A stretch of 64,000 nucleotides of DNA from an uncultured Flavobacteriaceae bacterium (GTDB lineage Bacteria; Bacteroidota; Bacteroidia; Flavobacteriales; Flavobacteriaceae). Shown in pieces: positions 8,513 through 17,464 of the stretch. The stretch's first letter is position 1, and every line of letters begins with the position of its first letter. Under the pieces are notes generated by a model. That model did no database searches. It saw only the letters and a program-made list of their open reading frames with translations, and was not told the DNA's origin. The stretch covers positions 1 through 64,000 of the forward strand of contig CALJFB010000003.1 of the NCBI GenBank assembly GCA_938073895.1. The letters run 5' to 3'. The position numbers and the translations under genes are program-made.

Positions 8513-9910
8513 ATGAATACCAAATATATTGATTTAATAAGTCAGACATACGATTTCCCTCAAGACGAATTCACACTTAAAAACAACGAATTAAATTTCC
8601 ACGACATTAATTTAATGGAATTGGTAGAAGAATATGGTGCGCCATTAAAATTTACATATTTACCACAAATTTCCAATAATATTAATCGAGCAAAAAATTG
8701 GTTTAATTCTGCAATAAAAAAGCATAATTACAACGGAAAATATAACTATTGCTACTGTACAAAAAGTTCGCATTTTAAACATGTTTTAAATGAAGCTTTA
8801 AAGAATGATATTCATATAGAAACATCATCTGCTTTCGATATTGATATTGTAGAAAACCTTAAATCCGAAGGAAAAATTACAGACGATACTTTTATAATTA
8901 GTAATGGTTTTAAACGCGCACAATACATTACAAATATTGCTAGATTAATTAATAACGGTCAGAAAAATTGTATTCCAATAATAGATAATTACGAGGAAAT
9001 TGATTTATTATCTGAAGAGATTAACGGTAAATTTAAAATTGGAATTAGAATAGCTTCTGAAGAAGAACCAAAATTTGAGTTCTATACATCTCGTTTAGGA
9101 ATTGGCTATAAAAATATTGTTCCGTTTTTTAACAATCAAATAAAGGATAACCATAGAGTAGAGCTTAAAATGCTACATTTTTTTATAAATACAGGAATTA
9201 GAGATACAGCTTATTATTGGAACGAATTATTAAAATGTTTAAAAGTATATACCAGTTTAAAAAAGTTATGTCCAAGTTTAGATAGTTTAAATATTGGTGG
9301 TGGTTTTCCTATAAAAAACTCGTTACTTTTTGATTTTGATTACGAATATTTAGTTGATGAAATTGTAAATCAAATTAAATTAACCTGTGAAGAAGAAGGC
9401 GTAGATGTACCAAATATTTTTACAGAATTTGGCAGTTTTACAGTTGGAGAAAGTGGTGGCGCTATTTACGAGATTTTATATCAGAAACAGCAAAACGATA
9501 GAGAAAAATGGAATATGATTAACTCATCATTTATAACAACTCTACCAGATACTTGGGCAATTAATAAGCGTTTTATAATGCTAGCGTTAAACCGTTGGAA
9601 AGATTCTTATGAGCGTGTTTTATTAGGCGGATTAACTTGCGATAGTGACGATTATTACAACAGCGAACAAAACATGAATGCTATTTATTTACCAAAATAT
9701 AACAAGGATAAACCCTTATATATAGGTTTTTTTAATACAGGAGCTTATCAGGAAACTATTGGTGGATATGGCGGATTGCAACATTGCTTAATTCCATCGC
9801 CAAAGCACATTTTAATCGATAAAGATAAAGACGGAAACCTAGTAAAAACCGTATTTAACGAACAACAAAAAAGTGAAGATTTACTTAAAATTTTAGGTTA
9901 TGCAAACTAG
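8513..9910 (+). CDS. speA: Arginine decarboxylase, alanine-racemase-fold type
   Basis: 465 residues. It has the fold-III PLP barrel: a putative PLP lysine at K84 within CYCTKSS, the NIGGGFP glycine loop that binds PLP phosphate, FTEFGS, and a LGGLTCDSDD segment matching the active-site Cys-Asp region. It is shorter than E. coli SpeA (about 630) and is typical of Bacteroidota arginine decarboxylases. It turns arginine into agmatine. It overlaps the agmatinase gene by 11 nt, which supports that substrate over diaminopimelate or ornithine. First gene of a five-gene operon. Confidence 0.88.
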   Translation: MNTKYIDLISQTYDFPQDEFTLKNNELNFHDINLMELVEEYGAPLKFTYLPQISNNINRAKNWFNSAIKKHNYNGKYNYCYCTKSSHFKHVLNEALKNDIHIETSSAFDIDIVENLKSEGKITDDTFIISNGFKRAQYITNIARLINNGQKNCIPIIDNYEEIDLLSEEINGKFKIGIRIASEEEPKFEFYTSRLGIGYKNIVPFFNNQIKDNHRVELKMLHFFINTGIRDTAYYWNELLKCLKVYTSLKKLCPSLDSLNIGGGFPIKNSLLFDFDYEYLVDEIVNQIKLTCEEEGVDVPNIFTEFGSFTVGESGGAIYEILYQKQQNDREKWNMINSSFITTLPDTWAINKRFIMLALNRWKDSYERVLLGGLTCDSDDYYNSEQNMNAIYLPKYNKDKPLYIGFFNTGAYQETIGGYGGLQHCLIPSPKHILIDKDKDGNLVKTVFNEQQKSEDLLKILGYAN

Positions 9911-10835
9911 AAATTACGCTGGAATTCCAGACGAATTAGCAAAATTAGAACAAGCAAAAATTGTTTTAATACCAGTGCCTTATGATGGAACAAGCACTTG
10001 GCAAAAAGGTTCAGATAAAGGTCCAGAAGCATTTTTAAATGCATCAGAAAACATGGAGCTTTATGATATTGAAACCGAAACCGAAGTGTATAAGCAAGGT
10101 GTGTTTTTGGCAGATGCAGTAACAGAAAATTCAACGCCAGAAGCAATGGTAGATGCGGTACACCAAATTACCAAAACATACATTAAGAAAAATAAATTTG
10201 TAACACTTTTTGGAGGCGAACATTCTATTTCTATAGGATCTATTCGTGCTTTTAACGAGATGTATCCAAACCTAACAGTTTTACAATTAGATGCGCACGC
10301 AGATTTACGTAGGGAATACCAAGGTTCTACTTGCAACCATGCTTGTGCTTTATACGAAGCAAGTCAGACTACAAATTTAATACAAGTAGGAATTAGATCT
10401 ATGGATGTGTTGGAAACAACGGTTATGGATAAAGACAAAACCTATTTTGCACACGAAATGGCTTTAGATTATACTTGGGTAGATTCTGCAATAGACCAAA
10501 TTACAGAAAATGTATTTATAACTATAGATTTAGATGCTTTCGATCCATCAATTTGTCCAAGCACAGGAACACCAGAACCTGGCGGAATGCTTTGGTACGA
10601 AACTTTAGATTTCTTAAAGCAAGTGTTTCAAGAAAAGAATGTAGTAGGTTTTGATATAGTAGAACTTTGTCCTAATAAAATTGATAAGTCATCAGATTTT
10701 TTGGCAGCTAAATTATATTATAAAATGCTAAGCTATAAGTTTCAAAATCAAGATAATTCAGAAGATTTTGATAACGATTACACTACAAAAGAAAAAAATA
10801 ACAGCACAAAATACAACGAAGACGATGAGTACTAA
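9900..10835 (+). CDS. speB: Agmatinase (ureohydrolase family)
   Basis: 311 residues with the complete dimanganese site of the arginase/agmatinase family: H108 in GGEHS, D131/H133/D135 in DAHAD, and D210/D212 in DLDAFDPS. It converts agmatine to putrescine and urea. The start lies inside the end of speA (11-nt overlap) and the end overlaps the next gene by 11 nt, showing translational coupling. The last 30 residues are Asp/Asn-rich, beyond the usual fold, and probably disordered. Confidence 0.92.
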   Translation: MQTRNYAGIPDELAKLEQAKIVLIPVPYDGTSTWQKGSDKGPEAFLNASENMELYDIETETEVYKQGVFLADAVTENSTPEAMVDAVHQITKTYIKKNKFVTLFGGEHSISIGSIRAFNEMYPNLTVLQLDAHADLRREYQGSTCNHACALYEASQTTNLIQVGIRSMDVLETTVMDKDKTYFAHEMALDYTWVDSAIDQITENVFITIDLDAFDPSICPSTGTPEPGGMLWYETLDFLKQVFQEKNVVGFDIVELCPNKIDKSSDFLAAKLYYKMLSYKFQNQDNSEDFDNDYTTKEKNNSTKYNEDDEY

Positions 10836-11799
10836 AGGACCAATTTCAAAATTTATAGAAAAGCATTATTTACATTTTAACGCAGCAGCTTTAGTAGATG
10901 CAGCAAAAGGTTACGAAACACAGTTAGAAAATGGTGCTAAAATGTTGGTGTCTCTTGCAGGAGCCATGAGTACAGCAGAATTAGGAAAAAGTTTTGCAGA
11001 AATGATTCGTCAAGATAAAGTTCAAATTATTTCTTGTACAGGCGCAAACCTTGAAGAAGATATTATGAATTTGGTGGCACATTCGCATTATAAACGTGTG
11101 CCAAACTATAGAGATTTAACACCTCAAGACGAATGGGATTTATTAGAAAAAGGCTTAAATAGAGTAACAGATACCTGTATTCCAGAAGAAGAAGCATTTC
11201 GTAGATTACAAGAACATATTGTTGCAATTTGGAAAGAAGCCGAAGCTAATGGCGAACGCTATTTACCGCACCAGTATATGTATAAAATGCTATTATCTGG
11301 TGTTTTAGAGCAGTATTACGAAATAGATATTAAAGATTCTTGGATGTATGCAGCAGCAGAAAAAAACCTACCAATTGTTTGTCCAGGTTGGGAAGACAGC
11401 ACCATGGGAAATATTTTTGCAAGCTATGTTTTAAAAGGTGAATTGCAAGCAAGTACAATAAAATCTGGAATAGAGTATATGACTTTTTTAGCAGATTGGT
11501 ACACTAATAATTCTGATAAAGGCATTGGTTTTTTCCAAATAGGTGGCGGAATTGCTGGCGATTTTCCAATTTGTGTAGTACCAATGTTGTATCAAGATAT
11601 GGAACGAACAGACACTCCATTTTGGAGTTATTTTTGTCAGATTTCAGATTCAACAACAAGTTATGGATCGTATTCTGGAGCAGTGCCAAACGAGAAAATT
11701 ACATGGGGAAAATTAGATATAGATACACCTAAATTTATTGTAGAGAGCGATGCAACTATTGTAGCGCCATTAATATTTGCTTACATTTTAAATCTATAA
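10825..11799 (+). CDS. Deoxyhypusine synthase-like protein, probable homospermidine synthase
   Basis: 324 residues from the ATG at 10825. A longer frame from 10768 exists but lies wholly inside speB, and family similarity begins at MSTKGPISKF. The active-site lysine region of deoxyhypusine synthase is retained: ITWGKL with K296, aligned to human K329. NAD-site motifs include SLAGAMS, SCTGAN and IGGGIAGDF. Bacteria lack eIF5A, so classical deoxyhypusine synthesis is not expected. In Anabaena a homologue makes homospermidine from putrescine. The preceding speA and speB supply putrescine, so homospermidine synthesis is the best inference. Confidence 0.82.
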   Translation: MSTKGPISKFIEKHYLHFNAAALVDAAKGYETQLENGAKMLVSLAGAMSTAELGKSFAEMIRQDKVQIISCTGANLEEDIMNLVAHSHYKRVPNYRDLTPQDEWDLLEKGLNRVTDTCIPEEEAFRRLQEHIVAIWKEAEANGERYLPHQYMYKMLLSGVLEQYYEIDIKDSWMYAAAEKNLPIVCPGWEDSTMGNIFASYVLKGELQASTIKSGIEYMTFLADWYTNNSDKGIGFFQIGGGIAGDFPICVVPMLYQDMERTDTPFWSYFCQISDSTTSYGSYSGAVPNEKITWGKLDIDTPKFIVESDATIVAPLIFAYILNL

Positions 11800-11801
11800 T
11801 T

Positions 11802-12131
11802 ATGGCAATTAAAAAAACAGATCATCTAAAACGTGTTATTGTAGATTTTAAAAAATTAACACCAGAAATTCTTAAAATGTTAGTCGATAAATATCCTTAT
11901 GGTTATGACGACGACCATATTATTGAATTTAAAAATGCCAAAAACGAATGGGTAGAATGTGTAGAAGTAATTACAAAAGATACTAAGTATTTGGTAAAAG
12001 TTGGTGCTAAATTAGAAGCAACAATGGAAAACTATAACGTAGATGATTATGTTGGTTTTGAAAACAATGATCCAGAAGCTGTTGTAGATCCAAACTTAGA
12101 AGACAATAATTTTAATACAGATAATTTGTAA
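11802..12131 (+). CDS. Conserved hypothetical protein in polyamine operon
   Basis: 109 residues, starting 2 nt after the deoxyhypusine-synthase-like stop and ending at the A of the next gene's start. The N-terminal 75 residues look like a compact alpha/beta domain, with a helix around LTPEILKMLVDKYP and strands around IIEFKNA and WVECVEV. The C-terminal 30 are Asp/Asn-rich and acidic. No family is recognised. The acidic tail resembles that of SpeB upstream. Soluble, no signal peptide. Confidence 0.7.
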   Translation: MAIKKTDHLKRVIVDFKKLTPEILKMLVDKYPYGYDDDHIIEFKNAKNEWVECVEVITKDTKYLVKVGAKLEATMENYNVDDYVGFENNDPEAVVDPNLEDNNFNTDNL

Positions 12132-12907
12132 TGTATAACGTTTCAGCATATCAAGTTGCAGGTATCATTTCTATAAAAGAAGCAAAAAAGCAATTGTCTT
12201 GGCAATTGCTTTTTAAAGATAGCGACGAGTTATTTTATAAAGTAAGTCCAAATGCTTATGTGTATATTTTTCAATACGGAATGGCGTCTTTTTTTAATTT
12301 AAATGAAACTGAAATTGATACTATTTTAATAGAATTAAAGCCATTAAGCTATAATTTTTTCACAGAAAAACTGTCTGAAGAAGTTGTGGTTATTATTAAA
12401 GAAAATACGTTAAAAGTAGAATATGAGCAAATTGTTTTACCAAAATTAGATCAAGAAATGATAAGATTGGTAATGTTAAATGCTTCGCAATCTGTGGCAT
12501 TAGATCGCTATTCCGAAATAACAGAACAGTTATTAATAGAGACCAATCAACATACAGTTTATTTAGAAAAATATGGGAAATTAGATATTTCTGGCAATAA
12601 ATTAAAGCGTTTTATAGGGAAGATTTTAAACCTAAAAAATAAAATTTCAGAAAATTTATATATTTTCGATTCGCCAGATATTACATGGGATAACGAAGCC
12701 TTAAACGAATTAAATGTAGACTTAAAGAAAACCTTCGATTTAAAAGATCGCTACCGCTTAATACACGATAGAATAGATATAATTAAAGAGAATTTAGAGC
12801 TTTTTAAAGCTATTATGGATCATAAAGAAAGTAGCCGCTTAGAATGGATCATTATTATTCTAATAGTTATAGAGGTTTTTGATATGTTTATAGCTAAATT
12901 AATATAG
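12131..12907 (+). CDS. RMD1/DUF155 family membrane-anchored protein
   Basis: 258 residues. The central region (about 40-240) fits the DUF155 family (yeast RMD1/RMD8, bacterial YagE-like): a mixed N-terminal domain, then a long helical stretch containing LDRYSEITEQL and KDRYRLIHDRIDIIKENL. A single C-terminal transmembrane helix (about 238-256) follows, as is typical. Eukaryotic members act in mitochondria and the bacterial role is unknown. The start codon overlaps the stop of the previous gene by one base, making it the last gene of the polyamine operon. Confidence 0.8.
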   Translation: MYNVSAYQVAGIISIKEAKKQLSWQLLFKDSDELFYKVSPNAYVYIFQYGMASFFNLNETEIDTILIELKPLSYNFFTEKLSEEVVVIIKENTLKVEYEQIVLPKLDQEMIRLVMLNASQSVALDRYSEITEQLLIETNQHTVYLEKYGKLDISGNKLKRFIGKILNLKNKISENLYIFDSPDITWDNEALNELNVDLKKTFDLKDRYRLIHDRIDIIKENLELFKAIMDHKESSRLEWIIIILIVIEVFDMFIAKLI

Positions 12908-13031
12908 GTTTTACGTATTATGTTTAATGGTTTTTTTACTAAAATTAGAATTCACATTCTACTTGTTTTCTGCATATTATCTAAGTAAATAATTAGCAAA
13001 GTATGAGTTTTAGTTTTTTGATTTAAGCGTG

Positions 13032-13322
13032 CTATTTTTTGTGTTGTTTTCCATAAAACTGAACTACAATTTTTCCAAGAATAAAGTAAAGCACTAAAAC
13101 AGTAAGTCCACCAATTAAGAATCCGTTTTCTATTAAGGTTTCTAAACTATATTTATAGTTAAAAAGCACCAAACAGATTATAAATTGTAAAATAGCATAA
13201 CTAATGTTTCCTTTAGCACTATAGCCAAATAAACCAAGAAAGTGTGTTTTGGTTAGACCAAAAATTAGATGTGGCATAGCATTCATAGCTAATGCACCAA
13301 TAATAAAATCTATATAATTCAT
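13032..13322 (-). CDS. Small membrane protein, unknown
   Basis: 96 residues with three predicted membrane helices (about 4-20, 40-55 and 68-88) and a Lys/His-rich tail. Its start lies 1 nt after the stop of the glycosyltransferase upstream on the same strand, so the two are almost surely cotranslated. No family is recognised. An accessory subunit of the glycosyltransferase is possible on context alone. Confidence 0.6.
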   Translation of the reverse strand: MNYIDFIIGALAMNAMPHLIFGLTKTHFLGLFGYSAKGNISYAILQFIICLVLFNYKYSLETLIENGFLIGGLTVLVLYFILGKIVVQFYGKQHKK

Positions 13323-13323
13323 T

Positions 13324-14712
13324 TTAACTTGTTTTTAATTCTTGATTTCCGGGTTTTTTAAAACACATATCCCAAATAAATACAACATACATTAAACCAT
13401 ATTGTATGTATAGCAAAAAGGCACTTTCTTTAAAGTCTAATTGAGAATACGTGTAGTAGCTTAAAATAACAGAAAAACTCCAAATTAAGACATACTTATA
13501 CGCTGTAAAAACACTTAGAATTAAAAGAGTTGCTATGTACCAAGGGTGAACTGTTGTTGCAGTAAATAAATAAAAACTTACTGCTAAAAGTAAAGTGCTA
13601 ATAAGGGTTTTTGGTTGTTGGTTTTTTCGGAAAAAAGTAAGTATTAAAGTTGTTATTATAACTAAAATAGGTGTTAGTTTTCCTATAATTTTAATTTCGT
13701 TATAACCTGTAAAGGCATAACCTATTTCTCTAAATATGTAATAAAAACTGGCGTTAAACTCAAAATTTCCAAACCATAAACCTATAGTTTTACTGTAATT
13801 AGAAATAAGTTCTTGAGATAAAAAAGGCAAGAAACTTAACACTAAAGTTAAAATTACAATGCTATAAAAAGTAGTTAATTTTGTTAGGTTTAGTACTGTT
13901 GAAGACTTTTTGTTATGGTCTTGTTTTAAAAACCACCAAAAGAATAAAGGTAAAAACAGTAACGGAATTAATTTAACAGAAATAGAGCAACCTAAAAGTA
14001 TGGCTGCCAATATCCATTTATGTTTAAATAAGAAATATAAGCTAGCCATTAAAAAGAAAAGCATTACGCCTTCAAAATGAAGATTTCCAGTTAATTCTAT
14101 TACTATAAACGGATTTAAAATATACCAAAAAATCTGTTTTGGGTTAATTTTTAAATGCTCTAATATGCGTTTTCCAAAATAAAGTACACCAAAATCGGCT
14201 GCAATAATTAGGGTTCTTAAAACTATAACACTTCCTAAAACACTTTTTGAACTAAATAATGCTGCTATTAAAAAGCATAATTGGTTTATTGGCGGATAAT
14301 TACTAAAGTGCATAGCACTTAAATCTCCCATGTTTTTATAAAGTTCTTGTGCTTCTGTAATTGGAATAGTTCCAGAAGCCATAATAGTATTTGGTGTTTG
14401 TAAGTACGGATTTAAACCTTCTAAGATTAATTGTCCGTCCCAAATAAAGCGATAGAAATCTTGCGATAAATTTGGAATAGCTATTATAAATAAAGCTCTA
14501 AATCCAAATGCGATATAGGTAAGTTGTTTAAAATTAAAATTCCCAAATTTTAATAAGATTATAAAACCTAAGAATAATAAGCTGTAAAGTGTTAATAATA
14601 TTGAGAATTGTTCGCGTTGTAATTGATATGCAAATAAGACATAAAGGATTATGCTTAATATAATTATGCTTAGTTGTGTAGTTTTAGAATTTAGTAAAGA
14701 AAGTATTTTCAT
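13324..14712 (-). CDS. Polytopic membrane glycosyltransferase (GT87/GT-C type)
   Basis: 462 residues from the ATG at 14712. An upstream in-frame TTG at 14727 would add five residues and is less likely. About 11-13 hydrophobic helices are visible. The first large loop holds DFYRFIWDGQLILEGLNPY, the Asp-rich loop typical of GT-C enzymes that use polyprenyl-phosphate mannose or glucose, and FSNYPPINQL follows. The GT-C fold is well supported but the donor and acceptor are not known. A polyprenyl-phosphate sugar synthase-like protein is encoded at 16772-17464, a plausible donor source. Confidence 0.75.
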   Translation of the reverse strand: MKILSLLNSKTTQLSIIILSIILYVLFAYQLQREQFSILLTLYSLLFLGFIILLKFGNFNFKQLTYIAFGFRALFIIAIPNLSQDFYRFIWDGQLILEGLNPYLQTPNTIMASGTIPITEAQELYKNMGDLSAMHFSNYPPINQLCFLIAALFSSKSVLGSVIVLRTLIIAADFGVLYFGKRILEHLKINPKQIFWYILNPFIVIELTGNLHFEGVMLFFLMASLYFLFKHKWILAAILLGCSISVKLIPLLFLPLFFWWFLKQDHNKKSSTVLNLTKLTTFYSIVILTLVLSFLPFLSQELISNYSKTIGLWFGNFEFNASFYYIFREIGYAFTGYNEIKIIGKLTPILVIITTLILTFFRKNQQPKTLISTLLLAVSFYLFTATTVHPWYIATLLILSVFTAYKYVLIWSFSVILSYYTYSQLDFKESAFLLYIQYGLMYVVFIWDMCFKKPGNQELKTS

Positions 14713-15257
14713 GGTTTGGATTAGCAATTTAGCTAAATTGAAACTTTTTTCTTGTATTTATGATCGATTAGTCACTTTTAAGGCTTTAGAAATCTTATTT
14801 GGGTAATATTACTAAAGCCTAAATTGTTTTTTTTGTTATACATAGGAACCACGCAGTGTTTATTTTTAAAAACTTCTTAAGTGTTGGGACTAAAATAACG
14901 TGTTGTTTTTTAGAGGTAATCTTTTTTATTTATTTTATCTTTTTGTTATACAGCAATATCCCGATAGCTATTGGCACCGTATTTTATTTATTATGTTTAT
15001 GAATTTTAGTTAGTTTAAGTTTTTATATTGAAGTGATAAGGAAAAACAAAAAAGTATCTAAAATATTGATGCGTTTTTAAGCTTAATTCTAAATTAAGGA
15101 ACTCTTGTTGTAATTTAAAAAGCAGATGGGAAAGTAGAATTTGCGTTAGCGATAGAATGGCCTGTTTAAGCTCTTTTTATGTTGTTGCTTTTGCAACATA
15201 AAAAAGCGAGTAATGATAGCGCGACCTGAAAGGTAACGCCTAAAAAATAAATTAAAA
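14713..15257. other. Gene-free stretch between glycosyltransferase genes
   Basis: 545 nt with no supported gene. It holds a degenerate palindrome CCGATAGCTATTGG at 14962-14975, two copies of the short direct repeat TTTTTGTTATACA about 110 nt apart (near 14832 and 14941), and a dispersed-repeat copy at 15143-15240 listed separately. Confidence 0.6.
15143..15240. repeat. Dispersed hairpin repeat, copy 1
   Basis: Bounded by inverted hexamers GCGTTA and TAACGC, with an internal 11-bp hairpin (TTTTTATGTTG/CAACATAAAAA). Shares GAATGGCCTGTTT on the left and GAGTAATGA on the right of the hairpin with the copy at 60721-60812. It sits 17 nt after the stop of the downstream-reading minus-strand gene. 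Confidence 0.7.
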
Positions 15258-16775
15258 CTAAGCTTTAGATGTTAAAGACTTAAAGAAAACAAAGCCAAAT
15301 CCTATGGTTAACATTGCGTGAAATGGAAATAAACCGAAATCTCCACCTTGATCGCCAACTATAAAAGCACTGTACATTCCAAATGCAAAATATAGCATTA
15401 AAATGCCTTCTACAATAACGTTTAAAGAGATGTTTTTGCGTAGGTATTTATTGCCTTTCCAGCTGTCTTTTATGGAGTTAATATTGAATTTTGGGGTTCT
15501 AACAAATTCGCTTCGCTTTCCAATGTGGCCTTCTAATACTGCTATAGAATTGTGTAATGAAAAGCCCATTGCAATAGAGAAAAATGTAAAGAACATTACA
15601 ACGTATTGTATAAAGTCTTTAAAGGTGTTTCCGTGGTTTTTCTTGTACATTACCCAGTAGCAAATAAAGAATATAATGGTGCTTATTACAAAGAAACTCA
15701 TTACTAAAAAGTAGTTTCTTAAATGTTCATATTCGTTTTTAATATATAGCATTGGAATGCTTAATACGCCTACTAATAGTACGTTTAAAAACATGGTGCT
15801 ATTTAGTAAATGTAGTACGCTATGGATTTTTGTTTTTAGTGGTAGTTTACTTTTTAAAACGCGCTTAGTCATTTTTCTAAAGTTCTCTGCGCCACCTTTA
15901 TTCCAACGGAATTGTTGAGATCTTGCTGCACTAATTACTACCGGCAATTCTGCAGGTGTTGTTACATCTTCTAAATATTTAAAATCCCAGCCTTTTAATT
16001 GTGCACGATAACTTAAATCTAAATCTTCTGTAAGTGTATCTCCTTCCCAATTTCCTGCATCTATAATACAGCTTTTACGCCAAATTCCTGCAGTTCCATT
16101 AAAGTTTATAAAGTGTCCTTTAGAGTTTCTACCAACTTGTTCTAAGCTAAAATGCGCATCTAATGCAAAGGCCTGAATTTTTGTTAGAATAGAGTAATCT
16201 CTATTTATGTGAGACCAACGTGTTTGAACCACACCAATTTTTCCGTTTTTAAAGTAAGGAATGGTTAGTTTTAACCAGTCGGCTTTTGGTAAGAAATCTG
16301 CATCAAAAATGGCAATATATTCTCCTTTTGCAACTTCTAAACCTTCTTTTAATGCTCCAGCTTTAAAACCTTGACGATTTGTTCTGGTAATATGTTTTAT
16401 ATCTATACCTTCTTTGGCTAGTTTTTGTACGTGTGCTTTTGTAGAAATAACAGTATCGTCTGTAGAATCGTCTAAAACTTGTATTTCGTATTTGTCTTTT
16501 GGATAATCCATTAGTTTAATATTCTCTAATAAACGATCCATGACGTAAGCTTCGTTAAAAACTGGTAATTGAATGGTTACAAAAGGAATTTCTTCTGGAT
16601 TGTCTAAATTAAATTTAGGCGAGTTGTCTTTTCTTTTTTGTGCAGAAATATAATTAAACAGTAAGTTTAGCTGAGCTAAAGCGTACATAAAAATAAGCAC
16701 TAAAGCTGTAGAGTATATTAAAATAATGACGAACGCAAAATTATAAATTACGTCGTTGGGGTCTGGTAAATTCAC
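15258..16775 (-). CDS. Processive family 2 glycosyltransferase (cellulose-synthase/glucosylceramide-synthase-like)
   Basis: 505 residues. One N-terminal helix is followed by a GT2 domain with all signature parts: VLDDSTDD, the DADFLP metal site, TLTEDLDLS and QQFRWNKGG (the QxxRW motif of processive enzymes). Four or five C-terminal helices follow. It resembles bacterial enzymes that extend beta-linked polysaccharides or glycosylate lipids; the product cannot be fixed. It overlaps the upstream GT2 gene by 4 nt (ATGA), and both follow a MORN-repeat gene, forming one operon. Confidence 0.85.
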   Translation of the reverse strand: MNLPDPNDVIYNFAFVIILIYSTALVLIFMYALAQLNLLFNYISAQKRKDNSPKFNLDNPEEIPFVTIQLPVFNEAYVMDRLLENIKLMDYPKDKYEIQVLDDSTDDTVISTKAHVQKLAKEGIDIKHITRTNRQGFKAGALKEGLEVAKGEYIAIFDADFLPKADWLKLTIPYFKNGKIGVVQTRWSHINRDYSILTKIQAFALDAHFSLEQVGRNSKGHFINFNGTAGIWRKSCIIDAGNWEGDTLTEDLDLSYRAQLKGWDFKYLEDVTTPAELPVVISAARSQQFRWNKGGAENFRKMTKRVLKSKLPLKTKIHSVLHLLNSTMFLNVLLVGVLSIPMLYIKNEYEHLRNYFLVMSFFVISTIIFFICYWVMYKKNHGNTFKDFIQYVVMFFTFFSIAMGFSLHNSIAVLEGHIGKRSEFVRTPKFNINSIKDSWKGNKYLRKNISLNVIVEGILMLYFAFGMYSAFIVGDQGGDFGLFPFHAMLTIGFGFVFFKSLTSKA

Positions 16776-17464
16776 TTCTTAAAACTGTATTTAAAAATCC
16801 AACTTAAAATTTTTATTCCTGCAAATATAGTACCTTTTACCGTACCTGAAACTTTTGACACACCTATTCTGTTTTTGTACCTTAATTCTACCTCTTTGTA
16901 GGTCATTTTTTGCTTTAAAACTTTAAGTTGCATTTCTACAGTCCAACCATAAGTTTTATCTGCCATATTTAGAGCTAATAATTTGTGGTATTTTATAGCT
17001 CTAAATGGTCCAAGGTCTGTAAATTTTGCATCAAAAAACAGTTTCATTAAAAAGGTTGCTAGCCAATTTCCAAATACTTGTTGAGGTGTCATAGCACCAT
17101 TTTCTCTATATTTTTTAACTCTTGCTCCAACTACAAAATCTATGTTTTCTTCTATAATTGGTGCTATAACTTTAGTTAATTCTTCTGGATAATCGCTATA
17201 ATCTCCATCAAGAAAAACAACAATATCTGGTTTTATGTCTAAGTTTGCTATGTAGTTTAATCCTTTAAGGCAAGCAAAGCCGTAACCACGATTATTCTCG
17301 GTTAAAACTGTTGCTCCTGCATTTGTTGCGTTTTTAACAGTTAAATCTGTAGAGTTATTATTAACTACAATAATTTCATTTACTATGGCAGGAATTTCAG
17401 TTATAACTTTACCAATAGAGTCTTGCTCGTTATATGCTGGAATAATTACTTTTATGTTGGTCAT
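16772..17464 (-). CDS. GT2 glycosyltransferase, DPM1/DPG-synthase-like
   Basis: 230 residues. GT-A fold with VIIPAYNEQDSI at the N-terminus, VVNNNSTD, and the metal motif FLDGDYSD. It resembles polyprenyl-phosphate mannose or glucose synthases without the C-terminal membrane domain, although the last residues are hydrophobic and basic. The likely role is transfer of a sugar to a lipid carrier for use by the neighbouring membrane glycosyltransferases. It overlaps its neighbours by 4 nt on both sides. Confidence 0.85.
   Translation of the reverse strand: MTNIKVIIPAYNEQDSIGKVITEIPAIVNEIIVVNNNSTDLTVKNATNAGATVLTENNRGYGFACLKGLNYIANLDIKPDIVVFLDGDYSDYPEELTKVIAPIIEENIDFVVGARVKKYRENGAMTPQQVFGNWLATFLMKLFFDAKFTDLGPFRAIKYHKLLALNMADKTYGWTVEMQLKVLKQKMTYKEVELRYKNRIGVSKVSGTVKGTIFAGIKILSWIFKYSFKK

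Noticed and set aside
10768-10824. Longer start for the deoxyhypusine-synthase-like gene
   Set aside because: The extra 19 codons lie wholly inside speB in another frame, and family similarity begins at the ATG at 10825.
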